Positions 25,561 to 34,692 of a stretch of DNA of 64,000 nucleotides are shown one piece after another. The translations under genes and the position numbers were made by a program. How positions within the stretch are numbered: position 1 is the stretch's first letter; each line of letters begins with the position of its first letter. The notes under the pieces are model-generated. The model was not told the DNA's origin and did not search any database. It worked only from the letters and a program-made list of their open reading frames with translations. Source of the stretch: Prado023 sp963774745 (GTDB lineage Bacteria; Actinomycetota; Actinomycetes; S36-B12; CAIYMF01); the NCBI GenBank assembly GCA_963774745.1, contig CAVZGE010000007.1, forward strand, positions 186,001 through 250,000. The letters are read 5' to 3'.

Positions 25561-26976
25561 ATGGCCGCACCGGCCCTCACCCCGGCCCTCCCGCCGGCCG
25601 CGACCGAGGAACCGGGGAAGGTCCGGGTCCTGGTCATCTCGACGATCGCCTTCACCCTGATGTTCGCCGTCTGGCTGATGTTCGGGGTGCTGGGAATCCC
25701 GATCCGCAAGGAGTTCGGGCTCACGGACGTGGAGCTGGCCTGGATCACCGCGGTCGCTGTGCTCAATGGCGCGATCTGGCGGCTGCCAGCCGGCATCATC
25801 ACCGACCGGCAGGGCGGGCGGAAGATCTTCGCCCTCATGCTGGCCGCGACCGCAGTCCCGGCCTACCTGATCTCCACGGTCACCAGCTACCAGATGCTGC
25901 TGTTCTACGCGTTCCTCGTCGGGTTCGCCGGCAACTCCTTCAGCGTCGGCATCGCCTGGGTCTCGGCATGGTGGCCACCGCAGCACCAGGGCCTCGCACT
26001 CGGGATCTTCGGTGCGGGTAACGTCGGCGCCTCGGTCACCAAGTTCATCGGCCCAGCGCTCATCGTGGCCGTCCCCGCGGCCGGGTACATGGGTGGCTTC
26101 GTCCCCGGCGGCTGGCGCTTCGTCCCCTTCATGTACGCGGTGCTCCTGCTGATCATGGCCGCCGTCACGTGGTTCGCCTCACCGCGCCACGACCACAAGC
26201 CCGGCGCGGACCGCACGGTCGGTCAACTCCTGCAGCCCCTGAAGCAGATGCGCGTGTGGCGGTTCAGCCTCTACTACGTCGTCACCTTCGGCGCGTACGT
26301 CGCGCTGGCGGCCTGGCTGCCCAAGTACTACGTCGACGTCTACGACCAGTCCCTGTCCCACGGCGCGCTGCTGACCGCGACCTTCATCTTCCCCGCGTCG
26401 CTGCTGCGCCCCCTCGGCGGCTGGATGAGCGACCGGTTGGGTGCCCGGCGGGTCATGTACTGGACCTTCACGACCATCCTGCTGGCCAGCGGAGTGCTGA
26501 TGATGCCCTACGGGTACATCGTCCTGACCAACCCGGACGGCACCTCCGACGAGGTCATGCCGTGGAGCGTGGGGGTGGTCCTGTTCGCGGTCCTCGTGTT
26601 CGTCATCGGCTGCGCCATGGGCATCGGCAAGGCTGCGGTCTACAAGCACATCCCGGAGTACTTCCCGCGTGACGTGGGAGCAGTCGGCGGCCTGGTCGGC
26701 TCCCTCGGGGCCCTGGGCGGGTTCTTCCTCCCGCTCCTGTTCGCCTACACCGCCCGCTGGAGCGGCATGCCGCAGTCGACCTTCTTCGTGCTCTTCGCCG
26801 TCACCGCCGTGGCGATGGTGTGGATGCACCTGACCATCCACCGGATGCTGCACGCCGCCAGCCCCGAACTGGCCAACAAGTTCGAGCACGACCAGTTGGC
26901 CGACCCGGCCGCTGCGCACGACTCATCTGCCGAGCCCGTCACGGTCGGCGCCACCATGGAGAGGACGGATGGCTGA
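25561..26976 (+). CDS. narK1: NarK1-type nitrate transporter (NNP family MFS)
   Basis: 471 aa, 12 predicted membrane helices. Nitrate/nitrite porter motifs are present: VLNGAIWRLPAGIITDRQGG with the conserved Arg and GFAGNSFSVGIAWVSAWWPP. The sequence resembles the shorter NarK1 type, a nitrate/proton symporter that starts anaerobic nitrate import. It overlaps narK2 by 8 bases. Both transporters diverge from the ArnR-like/nar operon. Confidence 0.92.
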   Translation: MAAPALTPALPPAATEEPGKVRVLVISTIAFTLMFAVWLMFGVLGIPIRKEFGLTDVELAWITAVAVLNGAIWRLPAGIITDRQGGRKIFALMLAATAVPAYLISTVTSYQMLLFYAFLVGFAGNSFSVGIAWVSAWWPPQHQGLALGIFGAGNVGASVTKFIGPALIVAVPAAGYMGGFVPGGWRFVPFMYAVLLLIMAAVTWFASPRHDHKPGADRTVGQLLQPLKQMRVWRFSLYYVVTFGAYVALAAWLPKYYVDVYDQSLSHGALLTATFIFPASLLRPLGGWMSDRLGARRVMYWTFTTILLASGVLMMPYGYIVLTNPDGTSDEVMPWSVGVVLFAVLVFVIGCAMGIGKAAVYKHIPEYFPRDVGAVGGLVGSLGALGGFFLPLLFAYTARWSGMPQSTFFVLFAVTAVAMVWMHLTIHRMLHAASPELANKFEHDQLADPAAAHDSSAEPVTVGATMERTDG

Positions 26977-28321
26977 CATGGCCACTCCCGCTGCACCCCC
27001 GGCCCCGGTCCGCCGGGGTGCCGACTGGCTCGAGAGCTGGACCCCCGAGGATCCCGACGCATGGGACTCCGGGCGTGCCTGGAAGACCCTGTGGGTCACC
27101 ACCTTCAACCTGACCCTGGCATTCGCCACCTGGTTCCTGGTGTCTGCGCTGGCCCCGAAGCTGAACAACATCGGCTACGACCTGAGCAAGGGCCAGCTGT
27201 ACTGGCTGGTGGCCATGCCCGGCCTCGCCGGCGGCACGCTGCGCCTGATCTGGACGTTCCTGCCCCCGATCATGGGCACCCGCAAGCTGGTGACCCTCAC
27301 CTCGGCGCTGCTGGTCCTCCCCGCGATCGGCTGGGGGCTGGCCGTGCAGAACCCGGACACCCCGTACGCCGTGCTGATGTTCCTGGCGGCGCTGGCAGGC
27401 ATCGGCGGCGGTGCCTTCTCCGGCTTCATGCCCTCGACGTCGTACTTCTTCCCCAAGGCCAAGCAGGGCACCGCGCTGGGGGTCCAGGCCGGGATCGGCA
27501 ACTTCGGCGTGAGCCTGGTGCAGTTCGTGGTGCCGTGGATCGTCGGGATCTCGATCATCGGTGCCTCGCAGCGCTTCGTCGACGTGAAGAAGGGTGTGGA
27601 CAAGGAGGTCTGGTACCAGAACGCCGGCTACATCTGGGTGCCGTTCATCATCGTCGGGGTCATCCTCGCGTGGACCCTGCTGCGCAGCGTCCCGGTCCAG
27701 GCCCGCGGGGTGAAGGACCAGTTCGACATCTTCAGCAACAAGCACACCTGGCTGATGACCGTGCTCTACGTCATCACCTTCGGCACCTTCTCCGGCCTTG
27801 CCGCCCAGTTCGGGCTGCTGATCAAGAACCTCTTCGGCGCTGACGCCTTCGGCGCCGCGGGCGTCGACGCGGCGAAGTACGTGTTCTGGGGCGCGCTGGT
27901 CGGCTCGGCAGCCCGCATCGCCGCCGGCCCGATCGCCGACCGTGTCGGCGGCGCGAGGGTCACCCTGGTGTCCACCCTGGGGATCGCCGTGGCCGCCGGC
28001 TACACGGCGACGACCGTGGCCCCCGACTCCGCCGACCAGTTCACCGCGTTCTTCTGGGGCATGATCGTGATCTTCTTCTTCACCGGGGTCGGCAACGCCT
28101 CCACGTTCAAGCAGATGCCGATGATCTTCGCGCCCCGGCAGGCAGGCGGCGTGATCGGCTGGACCGCAGCGATCGCCGCCTACGGCCCGTTCTTCTTCGG
28201 GGTCCTCCTCGCAGCCATCGCGCCCGGGATCTTCTTCGCCGGGCTCGCGGTGGTCGCGCTCATCGGGTCGGCGATCACGTGGCACTTCTACGCCAAGCCG
28301 GGCGCGGAGATGCCCAGCTGA
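26969..28321 (+). CDS. narK2: NarK2-type nitrate/nitrite antiporter
   Basis: 450 aa MFS protein of the same family but of the second type: a longer soluble N-terminus (WLESWTPEDPDAWDSGRAWK), then FNLTLAFATWFLVSALAPKL, GGTLRLIWTFLPPIMGTRK and GGGAFSGFMPSTSYFFPKAKQG. NarK2 proteins exchange external nitrate for internal nitrite, which removes the toxic product. Start overlaps narK1. The pair together gives a proton-driven starter and a redox-neutral exchanger. Confidence 0.92.
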   Translation: MADMATPAAPPAPVRRGADWLESWTPEDPDAWDSGRAWKTLWVTTFNLTLAFATWFLVSALAPKLNNIGYDLSKGQLYWLVAMPGLAGGTLRLIWTFLPPIMGTRKLVTLTSALLVLPAIGWGLAVQNPDTPYAVLMFLAALAGIGGGAFSGFMPSTSYFFPKAKQGTALGVQAGIGNFGVSLVQFVVPWIVGISIIGASQRFVDVKKGVDKEVWYQNAGYIWVPFIIVGVILAWTLLRSVPVQARGVKDQFDIFSNKHTWLMTVLYVITFGTFSGLAAQFGLLIKNLFGADAFGAAGVDAAKYVFWGALVGSAARIAAGPIADRVGGARVTLVSTLGIAVAAGYTATTVAPDSADQFTAFFWGMIVIFFFTGVGNASTFKQMPMIFAPRQAGGVIGWTAAIAAYGPFFFGVLLAAIAPGIFFAGLAVVALIGSAITWHFYAKPGAEMPS

Positions 28322-28397
28322 TGATCGACCACCCGCGGGGCGGCTTCCCGGCGCGCGAGCGCCCGGGGACCCGCCCTGCGGCGCGTCGTGATCGGGC

Positions 28398-29582
28398 TCA
28401 GGTGGGCAGCGGCAGCCAGCGGACGGTCCCCCCGGCGGCCACCCCACCCGGGGGAAGGACACCGAACCCGGTGGCGGCCGCGAGCCCGCGCAGCATCCCG
28501 GACCCCAGGTGGCTTCCCGGGACGAACTCCGCACCCACCAGGCGGCCGAGGACCAAGCGGTCCTCGTGCGCCGGGGCGCCCACCGCCTCCGCGCAGGTGA
28601 CCTCAGCCAGCTCGGGCAACGGTGGACGCGCGGCCAGCCCGGCGAGGATCGGCGCACCGAGGCTCATCAGGGTCACGATCGCGCTCTGCGGGTTCCCGGG
28701 GAGCCCGACCAGCCACGCACGACCGCGGTCGAGGGTGGCCGCCAGCATCGGGTGCCCGGGGCGCACGGCCACGCTGTCGATCACCACCTCGCCGTCGCAC
28801 AGCGCGATGGCACCGTGGAGATGGTCGACCGGTCCGGCCGCCGTGCCCCCCGTGGTCAGCACCACGTCGGCAGCCGCGGCCGCACGCCGGATCGCCTCGA
28901 CATGCGCGGTGAGCGTGTCCTCGCAGCGCTCGACCAGGACGACGTCCGCGCCCATCCGGACGACCCAGGCCGGAACCTGGGGCCCGAGGGAGTCGCGCAC
29001 CAGGCCGCGCGCCGGGATGCCGGCCGTGGCCAGCTCGTCGCCGAACAGCACGAGCGCCACCCGGGGCCGGGGAACCACCACGAGCTCGTCATGGCCCGAG
29101 GCGGCCGCCAGGCCGATCATGGCCGGGGTCATCATCGTGCCGGCCACCGCCAGCACCTCTCGCACCGAGCACTCCTCCCCTTCCGGGCGGACATGGGCGG
29201 CCCCGTCGGGCGCCGGGGCGCTCAGCAGCTCGGCCCCACCACGCACCTGGACCTGGCCGTCCTCGCTGCGGACCACGGCGTCTGCCCCCACCGGGACCAC
29301 CCCGCCCGTGGCGATGACGACAGCCTGCCCGGGGGTCAGTGGGCCGGGGACGGGCCGCCCCGCCAGGGACTGCCCGACGATCGTCCAGGGCCCGGGACCT
29401 GCCACGGCCCAGCCATCCATGGCCGAGGTGTCGAACGAGGGCAGTGCGCACAGGGCAACGAGGTCCTCGGCCAGGACCAGACCGTCGCAGGTCGCCAGGA
29501 CGTGGCGGACCGGCGCCAATGGGCGCACCGCCGTGGCCAGTGCTGCCCGTGCGTCATCCCAGCGCGGCTCGACGAGCGTCAT
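28398..29582 (-). CDS. moeA: Molybdopterin molybdenumtransferase MoeA
   Basis: 394 aa. Inserts molybdate into adenylylated molybdopterin. MoeA landmarks: LPSFDTSAMDGWAV, IATGGVVPVGADAVV, VLTTGGTAAGPVDHLHGA and AWLVGLPGNPQSA. The TTGG motif continues as TAAGPVD rather than the usual V/S-xGD, a modest deviation that keeps the Asp. The gene follows mobA with 31 bases between them, on the strand opposite narK and moaC. Confidence 0.92.
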   Translation of the reverse strand: MTLVEPRWDDARAALATAVRPLAPVRHVLATCDGLVLAEDLVALCALPSFDTSAMDGWAVAGPGPWTIVGQSLAGRPVPGPLTPGQAVVIATGGVVPVGADAVVRSEDGQVQVRGGAELLSAPAPDGAAHVRPEGEECSVREVLAVAGTMMTPAMIGLAAASGHDELVVVPRPRVALVLFGDELATAGIPARGLVRDSLGPQVPAWVVRMGADVVLVERCEDTLTAHVEAIRRAAAAADVVLTTGGTAAGPVDHLHGAIALCDGEVVIDSVAVRPGHPMLAATLDRGRAWLVGLPGNPQSAIVTLMSLGAPILAGLAARPPLPELAEVTCAEAVGAPAHEDRLVLGRLVGAEFVPGSHLGSGMLRGLAAATGFGVLPPGGVAAGGTVRWLPLPT

Positions 29583-29613
29583 CGCACGGTCCCGGTTCCC
29601 CGGTTCGAGGTCG

Positions 29614-30528
29614 TCACTGGTCTCGCGTGGCCCAGCCCCGCGCCAGCTCGCCGATCACGGCGGCCGCCTGCCCGGGGTCGGCTCCCCCAGCCACGGCTGC
29701 ACCGAGCAGGTAGGTGGTCACCGGAGCGGCCGGACGGTCCACGCCGTGCGCGGCATCCCGCGCGACGTCGAGGATCGCGTCGATGTCCAGGGCGACGTCC
29801 ACGCCCAGCGCCGCGCGCACCGCATCGACCCACTCCTGCATGTCCCGGTCCTCCTCCGCCGCGCGGGTGCGCGCCGCTGCCAGCTGCTCCTCGGTGTCCA
29901 CATCCGTCAATCCGGCTGCGGGCACCAGCCATTCCATCACGCGCAGCTCGGGAAGGAGCGCCCGCACCGGTCGGTCGGCCAGCGACCCGAGCCCAGCCAG
30001 CGCACCGCGCAGCGCCGGCGTCCGGTAGGCCGCGCAGAGCAGCTGCACGAACCCATTCGCGTCGACGGGCGCGACGGCGTCAGCCCCCGACACCACGCCT
30101 GCGGCATGGATTCCGTCCACTTGGTGGACCGGATCCATGACGCACGGTGGGGGCGAGGCGGGCAGGGGCTCGTGAGCGAGCCGGGACAGCGCCTCGGCCA
30201 CGACGGGCACGGCGAAGGGCATGTCAGCAGCGATCAGGCCCACGAGCGGGGTGCGCACCTCTGCCAGACCGGCGCCGATCGCCGCCAGGGGTCCGGAGCC
30301 CGGCGGGTCCTCGCGGACGAAGCGCACCGGGCGGGCCATGGCGTCCAGCGACGGACCGACGATCACGACGGGCACGTCCGCCGGCACGTCGGCAAGGATC
30401 CGGTCGACCAGACGCCGGCCCCCCACATGGGCGGTGGCCTTGTCCCGTCCGAGCCGGCGGCTGGCTCCGCCGGTGAGCACCACCACGCTGCTGCCCGGCG
30501 GCCACCGGGTCGCCCGAGCCTCGTCCAC
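29614..30528 (-). CDS. mobA: MobA-like nucleotidyltransferase fused to DUF6457
   Basis: 304 aa. Residues about 10-190 are the MobA fold: VVLTGGASRRLGRDKATAHV (GTP-binding loop), REDPPGSGPLAAIGAGL and LIAADMPFAVP. The last ~85 residues (MQEWVDAVRAALGVDV ... LARGWA) are a DUF6457 domain, a helical module often joined to MobA in actinobacteria. It should link GMP to Mo-molybdopterin to make the MGD form that NarG needs. I chose GTG 30528: a TATTGT -10 (30540-30535, minus) ends 6 bases before it. An ATG at 30564 would overlap moaC's start. Confidence 0.87.
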   Translation of the reverse strand: MDEARATRWPPGSSVVVLTGGASRRLGRDKATAHVGGRRLVDRILADVPADVPVVIVGPSLDAMARPVRFVREDPPGSGPLAAIGAGLAEVRTPLVGLIAADMPFAVPVVAEALSRLAHEPLPASPPPCVMDPVHQVDGIHAAGVVSGADAVAPVDANGFVQLLCAAYRTPALRGALAGLGSLADRPVRALLPELRVMEWLVPAAGLTDVDTEEQLAAARTRAAEEDRDMQEWVDAVRAALGVDVALDIDAILDVARDAAHGVDRPAAPVTTYLLGAAVAGGADPGQAAAVIGELARGWATRDQ

Positions 30529-30562
30529 GACTGCACAATAGGCGCCTACCGGAAGGGCCGTC

Positions 30563-31030
30563 ATGAGTGACCTGACCCACCTCGACGAAGCGGGCCACGC
30601 CCGGATGGTCGACGTCGCCGCCCGCGAGGTGACCACGCGCACCGCGACCGCCAGTGGCCGGGTGACGACCTCTGCCGCCGCCCTGATCCGCTCCGGGGAC
30701 GTGCCCAAGGGTGACGTGCTGGCCGTGGCCCGGATCGCCGGGATCATGGCAACGAAACGGACCCCGGACCTGATCCCCCTGTGCCACCCGATCGCCGTGC
30801 ACGGGGTCGACGTGGAGGTGGCGGTCTCTCAGGACGCCGACGAGGTGCACATCCGGGCCACCGTGCGGACCGCGGACCGGACGGGTGTGGAGATGGAGGC
30901 GCTCACCGCGGTGGCCGTCGCCGGGCTGGCGATCATCGACATGATCAAGGCAGTCGACCCGCATGCGGCGCTGCGCGACGTGCAGGTGGAGGCCAAGGAC
31001 GGCGGCCGGAACGGGGCCTGGCGCCGATGA
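30563..31030 (+). CDS. moaC: Cyclic pyranopterin monophosphate synthase
   Basis: 155 aa. Catalyses the second half of the first Moco step, from 3',8-cyclo-GTP to cPMP. The active-site features are KRTPDLIPLCHPI (Lys and His) and IDMIKAVDPHA (Lys-x-x-Asp). It is divergent from mobA by only 34 bases and overlaps the moaB-moaE fusion by ATGA, starting a moaC-moaBE-moaA-moaD-molT operon. Confidence 0.95.
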   Translation: MSDLTHLDEAGHARMVDVAAREVTTRTATASGRVTTSAAALIRSGDVPKGDVLAVARIAGIMATKRTPDLIPLCHPIAVHGVDVEVAVSQDADEVHIRATVRTADRTGVEMEALTAVAVAGLAIIDMIKAVDPHAALRDVQVEAKDGGRNGAWRR

Positions 31031-32115
31031 GCACGGCACCCGTCGGCACATCCACCCCCGACGCCTCGTCCGGGGCGTCGCCCCACGACGACTCCCCGTC
31101 CGACGCCCCGGCCCCGCCCGCGCCCGCGCCCCAAGCGCCGGTGCGGGCGCGTGCGGCCGTGATCACCTGCTCGGACTCGGCTGCCCGGGGCGACGCTGTC
31201 GACACGTCCGGTCCGCTGGCCGCCCAGCTGCTCGCTGACCTGGGGCACGAGGTGGCCGGCGTCAGCGTCGTCGCGGACGACACCGGGGCGATCGTCGGTG
31301 CCGTGCGGCAGGCCATCGCTGCCGGTGCCCGGGTCGTCGTGACCACCGGTGGCACCGGCGCGGGTCCCCGGGACGTCACGCCCGAGGCCCTGCGCTCGAT
31401 GGGCCTGCGTGAGCTCCCCGGGCTCGGCGAGGCCATCCGGGCCGCCTCCCGGTCGACGGTCCCCGCCACCGACCTGTCCCGCGCCCTCGGCGGGATCGTC
31501 GACGATGCGGTCGTCCTCGCCCTGCCCGGCAGCCCCGGGGGCGTCCGAGATGGCCTGGCGGCTGTCGGTGGACTGCTCGACCACGCCGCCGCCGTGGCCC
31601 GCGGCGCGGGACATCCGGGCCGTCGGCCCACCGCTGGCACGCACGCCGGGGCACGTGCTGACGATTCGGACCTCCATGAGGTCGGAATCGTCAGCACAAG
31701 CGCGCAGGGGGTGCTCGTCGGTCCGGAGCGGATCAGCGAGGCTGACGTGGCGGGTGAGGTCGCGCGCGACGCGGCGGGCGCGGTGGTGACCTTCGCCGGC
31801 GTCGTGCGTGATCACGACCGCGGGCGATCGGTGACGGAGCTGCACTACGAGGGCCACCCGGACGCCAGCCGCATCCTGGCCGAGGTGGTCGCCGGGACCC
31901 TCGACCAGCCCGGGGTCCTGGCTGCCGCAGCCCGGCACCGCACCGGCGACCTCGCGATCGGCGACCTCGCCTTCGTCGCAGCAGTGAGTGCCGCCCATCG
32001 CCGGGAGGCGTTCGCCGCCTGCGCGTGGCTGGTCGACGAGGCCAAGTCGCGGCTGCCCATCTGGAAGCACCAGCACTTCGCCGACGGGACCGACGAGTGG
32101 GTGAACAGCCCGTGA
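31027..32115 (+). CDS. MoaB/Mog-MoaE fusion (molybdopterin adenylyltransferase + MPT synthase large subunit)
   Basis: 362 aa with two catalytic domains. After a Pro/Ala-rich leader, residues about 40-195 are MoaB/MogA: AAVITCSDSAARGDAVDTSG, VVVTTGGTGAGPRDVTPEAL and VLALPGSPGGV. Residues about 215-362 are MoaE: AVVTFAGVVRDHDRG, ELHYEGHPDA and DEAKSRLPIWKHQHF with the catalytic Lys pair. MoaE works with MoaD to add sulfur to cPMP; MoaB/Mog adenylylates molybdopterin. The steps are consecutive, so a fusion is logical. A near-perfect DNA palindrome lies at the linker between the domains. ATG overlaps the moaC stop; its own stop overlaps moaA (GTGA). Confidence 0.9.
   Translation: MSTAPVGTSTPDASSGASPHDDSPSDAPAPPAPAPQAPVRARAAVITCSDSAARGDAVDTSGPLAAQLLADLGHEVAGVSVVADDTGAIVGAVRQAIAAGARVVVTTGGTGAGPRDVTPEALRSMGLRELPGLGEAIRAASRSTVPATDLSRALGGIVDDAVVLALPGSPGGVRDGLAAVGGLLDHAAAVARGAGHPGRRPTAGTHAGARADDSDLHEVGIVSTSAQGVLVGPERISEADVAGEVARDAAGAVVTFAGVVRDHDRGRSVTELHYEGHPDASRILAEVVAGTLDQPGVLAAAARHRTGDLAIGDLAFVAAVSAAHRREAFAACAWLVDEAKSRLPIWKHQHFADGTDEWVNSP
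31655..31697. repeat. 43-bp palindrome inside the MoaB-MoaE linker
   Basis: The segment starting GTGCTGACGATTCGGACCTC is followed, after a 3-base loop CAT, by its inverted copy with one mismatch. The 20-bp arms are in coding sequence and specify residues about 210-224 at the boundary of the two domains. Such a strong hairpin is not required by either domain, so it may be an inserted repetitive palindrome or the relic of a former intergenic element. Confidence 0.85.
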
Positions 32116-33155
32116 GCACGCCATCCCCTGCCCCCACAGCCGCCGCGCCCGAGCCATCCCCTGCCCCCGCGCGCCTCATCGACCGCTTCGGCCGCACCCA
32201 CCACGACCTGCGCGTCTCGTTGACCGACCGCTGCAACCTGCGATGCACCTACTGCATGCCCGCCGAGGGGTTGGAGTGGATGCCCACCCCCGACCTGCTG
32301 GGCGCCGACGAGATCGTCCGCGTGGTCGGGATCGCGACCGAGCTGGGGGTCACCGAGGTGCGCCTCACCGGCGGGGAGCCGCTGATCCGCCCCGATGTCG
32401 TCGCGATCGTGGCGCGGCTGGCCGCCCTGCCCCGCGCCCCGCACCTGTCGGTGACCACCAACGGCCTGCGCCTCCAGCGCCTGGCCGAACCCCTGGCCGG
32501 GGCCGGGCTGGGCCGGGTGAACATCTCGTGCGACACCCTGAGCCCCGAGACGTTCCGGCGCCTGACCCTGCGCGACCGACTCGAGGACGTGCTCGCCGGG
32601 ATCGCCGCGGCCCGGGCTGCGGGGCTGGCCCCGATCAAGATCAACACCGTCCTGATGCGCGGGGTCAACGACCACGAGGCCGCCACCCTGCTGCGCTGGG
32701 CACTGGACGAGGGGCTGTCCCTGCGGTTCATCGAGCAGATGCCGCTGGACCCCCAGCACGGGTGGAACCGGGCGATGATGGTCACGCGGCAGGAGATCCT
32801 CGACGCCCTCGAGCGTGCCGGCTTCCATCTCACGGCCCTTCCCGGGCGCGGGTCGGCCCCAGCGGAGGAGTTCGCGATCGACGGTGGGCCGGCGACCGTG
32901 GGCATCGTCGGCTCGGTCACCAACCCGTTCTGCGATGCCTGCGACCGTGTCCGCCTGACCGCCGACGGCCACTGGCGGTCCTGCCTGTTCGCCCAGCGCG
33001 AGGCCGACCTGCGCACGCTGCTGCGCGGCGGCGCGGACGACGCAGCCCTCGCCGCCGAGATGCTCGGCGAGGTCGCCCGCAAGCAGCGCGGGCACGGGAT
33101 CGACGAGCCCGCGTTCACCCAGCCCGACCGGCCGATGTCGGCGATCGGGGGCTGA
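32112..33155 (+). CDS. moaA: GTP 3',8-cyclase MoaA (radical SAM)
   Basis: 347 aa. The radical-SAM cluster motif is CNLRCTYCM near residue 41; the second cluster is formed by CDACDRVRLTADGHWRSCLF (two Cys plus one 14 residues later). RLTGGEPL is the SAM-binding GGE motif, and the protein ends in GG as MoaA should. It starts the cofactor pathway from GTP. GTG 32112 overlaps the fusion's stop. The first ~20 residues are a Pro/Ala-rich extension. Confidence 0.95.
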   Translation: MSTPSPAPTAAAPEPSPAPARLIDRFGRTHHDLRVSLTDRCNLRCTYCMPAEGLEWMPTPDLLGADEIVRVVGIATELGVTEVRLTGGEPLIRPDVVAIVARLAALPRAPHLSVTTNGLRLQRLAEPLAGAGLGRVNISCDTLSPETFRRLTLRDRLEDVLAGIAAARAAGLAPIKINTVLMRGVNDHEAATLLRWALDEGLSLRFIEQMPLDPQHGWNRAMMVTRQEILDALERAGFHLTALPGRGSAPAEEFAIDGGPATVGIVGSVTNPFCDACDRVRLTADGHWRSCLFAQREADLRTLLRGGADDAALAAEMLGEVARKQRGHGIDEPAFTQPDRPMSAIGG

Positions 33156-33159
33156 GGCG

Positions 33160-33507
33160 ATGACCGGGACCCCCACCTCCGGAACCCCCACCACCGGAAT
33201 CCCCACCCCGGGGACCACCCCCGACGCGAGCCCGGAGGGCGCCAACCGCCGCACGGCAACGGGCACCGTCACGTTCCGGATGTTCGCCTCCGCGCGCGCC
33301 GCCGCGGGGGCTGCCGAGGTCCACGTCGCACCGGGCCCGACCGCTGCGGTCGTCGCCGCGCTGTCCGCCGGCCTGCCGCCCCGGTTCGCCGACGTCCTGG
33401 CCGCCAGCTCGCTGCTGGCCGACGGCGTACGGCTGGACCACACCTCCCGGCTGCCGATCCCCGCGGGCACCACCGTCGACGTCCTGCCCCCGTTCGCCGG
33501 CGGCTGA
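33160..33507 (+). CDS. moaD: Molybdopterin synthase small subunit MoaD
   Basis: 115 aa. The ubiquitin-like beta-grasp domain (FRMFASARAAAGAAEV to the end) closes with the essential FAGG C-terminus, which is thiocarboxylated to carry sulfur. The N-terminal ~33 residues are a Thr/Pro/Gly-rich extension built from imperfect 12-bp repeats, unusual for this family; a later start would remove it, but no obvious ribosome site supports one. Four bases after the moaA stop. Confidence 0.9.
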   Translation: MTGTPTSGTPTTGIPTPGTTPDASPEGANRRTATGTVTFRMFASARAAAGAAEVHVAPGPTAAVVAALSAGLPPRFADVLAASSLLADGVRLDHTSRLPIPAGTTVDVLPPFAGG

Positions 33508-33508
33508 C

Positions 33509-34678
33509 GTGACCGCCCTCGACAGCCGCACGACCGCGGCCCCCGCCACGTCCTGGTGGCGGGAGGCGTCCGGCGCGGTCGCCGACCTGGGCGTCCTGGT
33601 CCCGATCGCGATCGCCCTGATCGTGAGCAACGGGCTGTCGACCACGGCGGTCCTGCTGCCCGCCGGCCTGCTGTACCTGGTGGTCGCGGGCGCCTACCGC
33701 GCACCGGTCGCCGTCCAGCCGCTCAAGGCCTTCGGGGCCGCCGCCATCGCCGCCGGTGCCGGTGCCGACGTGATCGCCGCCGGGTCCCTGCTCATGGGCG
33801 TCGTCTTCCTGGTCCTGGGCGCCACGGGACTGCTCGACCGGCTCGGTGCGGTGTTCCCACGCGAGGTGATCCGCGGGGTCCAGCTGGCGGTCGGACTGCT
33901 GTTCGCGAGGATCGCCTGGGGGATGCTGACCGCACCCCCGGCCACCTTCACCGAGCAGTGGACCCCGGCGCTCACCGCGGCAGGCTGCATCGGGATCACC
34001 GTGGTCCTCCTGCGCTGGCGGCGGGCCAGCGCGCTGATCGTCGTGGCGATCGGGCTGGGCCTGGCCGTGGCGACCACGTGGGGCAGCGCGCCGATGACCC
34101 TCGGCCCGAGCGCCATCGTCCTGCCCTCGATCACCACCGCGGACCTGCTCCTTGCGGCCACCCTCCTGGTCCTGCCACAGGTCCCGCTGACGATCACGAA
34201 CTCGTGCCTGGCGCCGGCCGACGCAGCCCCCGTGTACTTCCCGGCCGAGGCCACCCGGATCACGCCCTCCCGCCTGGCCATGACCCTTGGCGGGGCCAAC
34301 CTCGCTGTCGGTGCGATCAGCGGGATGCCGCTGTGCCACGGCGCGGGCGGGATGAGCGCCCACCATGCCTTCGGCGCCCGCAGCTGGCGCGCGCCGGCCA
34401 TCATCGGGTCGACCCTCACGGTCCTCGCGCTGGTGCTCGGCCAGGACCTCGCCCTGGTCCTGCGGGCGTTCCCGCTGGCGATCCTCGCCGCCCTGCTCCT
34501 GGTCGCGGGGATCACCCACGTCCGGCTGCTGGCCGACCTCCGCGGACGGTTCGCGTGGGCCGTCGCCCTGGGCGTCGGCATCGCAGGGGCCACCGGTCAC
34601 CTGCTGGTCGGGGTGCTCGTCGGGATCGGTGCCGTCGCCGCGCGGGCACTGGTCCGGGGACGCCACCAGGTCGCCTGA
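33509..34678 (+). CDS. MOT1-type molybdate transporter
   Basis: 389 aa, about ten membrane helices. It matches the MOT1/SulP-like putative sulfate or molybdate transporters: VAVQPLKAFGAAAIAAG, LPQVPLTITNSCLAPADAA and SGMPLCHGAGGMSAHHAFGA. Its place as the last gene of the moaC-moaD operon favours molybdate. GTG 33509 starts one base after the moaD stop. No modABC genes are in the window, so this may be the molybdate supply for NarG. Confidence 0.88.
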   Translation: MTALDSRTTAAPATSWWREASGAVADLGVLVPIAIALIVSNGLSTTAVLLPAGLLYLVVAGAYRAPVAVQPLKAFGAAAIAAGAGADVIAAGSLLMGVVFLVLGATGLLDRLGAVFPREVIRGVQLAVGLLFARIAWGMLTAPPATFTEQWTPALTAAGCIGITVVLLRWRRASALIVVAIGLGLAVATTWGSAPMTLGPSAIVLPSITTADLLLAATLLVLPQVPLTITNSCLAPADAAPVYFPAEATRITPSRLAMTLGGANLAVGAISGMPLCHGAGGMSAHHAFGARSWRAPAIIGSTLTVLALVLGQDLALVLRAFPLAILAALLLVAGITHVRLLADLRGRFAWAVALGVGIAGATGHLLVGVLVGIGAVAARALVRGRHQVA

Positions 34679-34692
34679 CGCGCTGCACCCGG

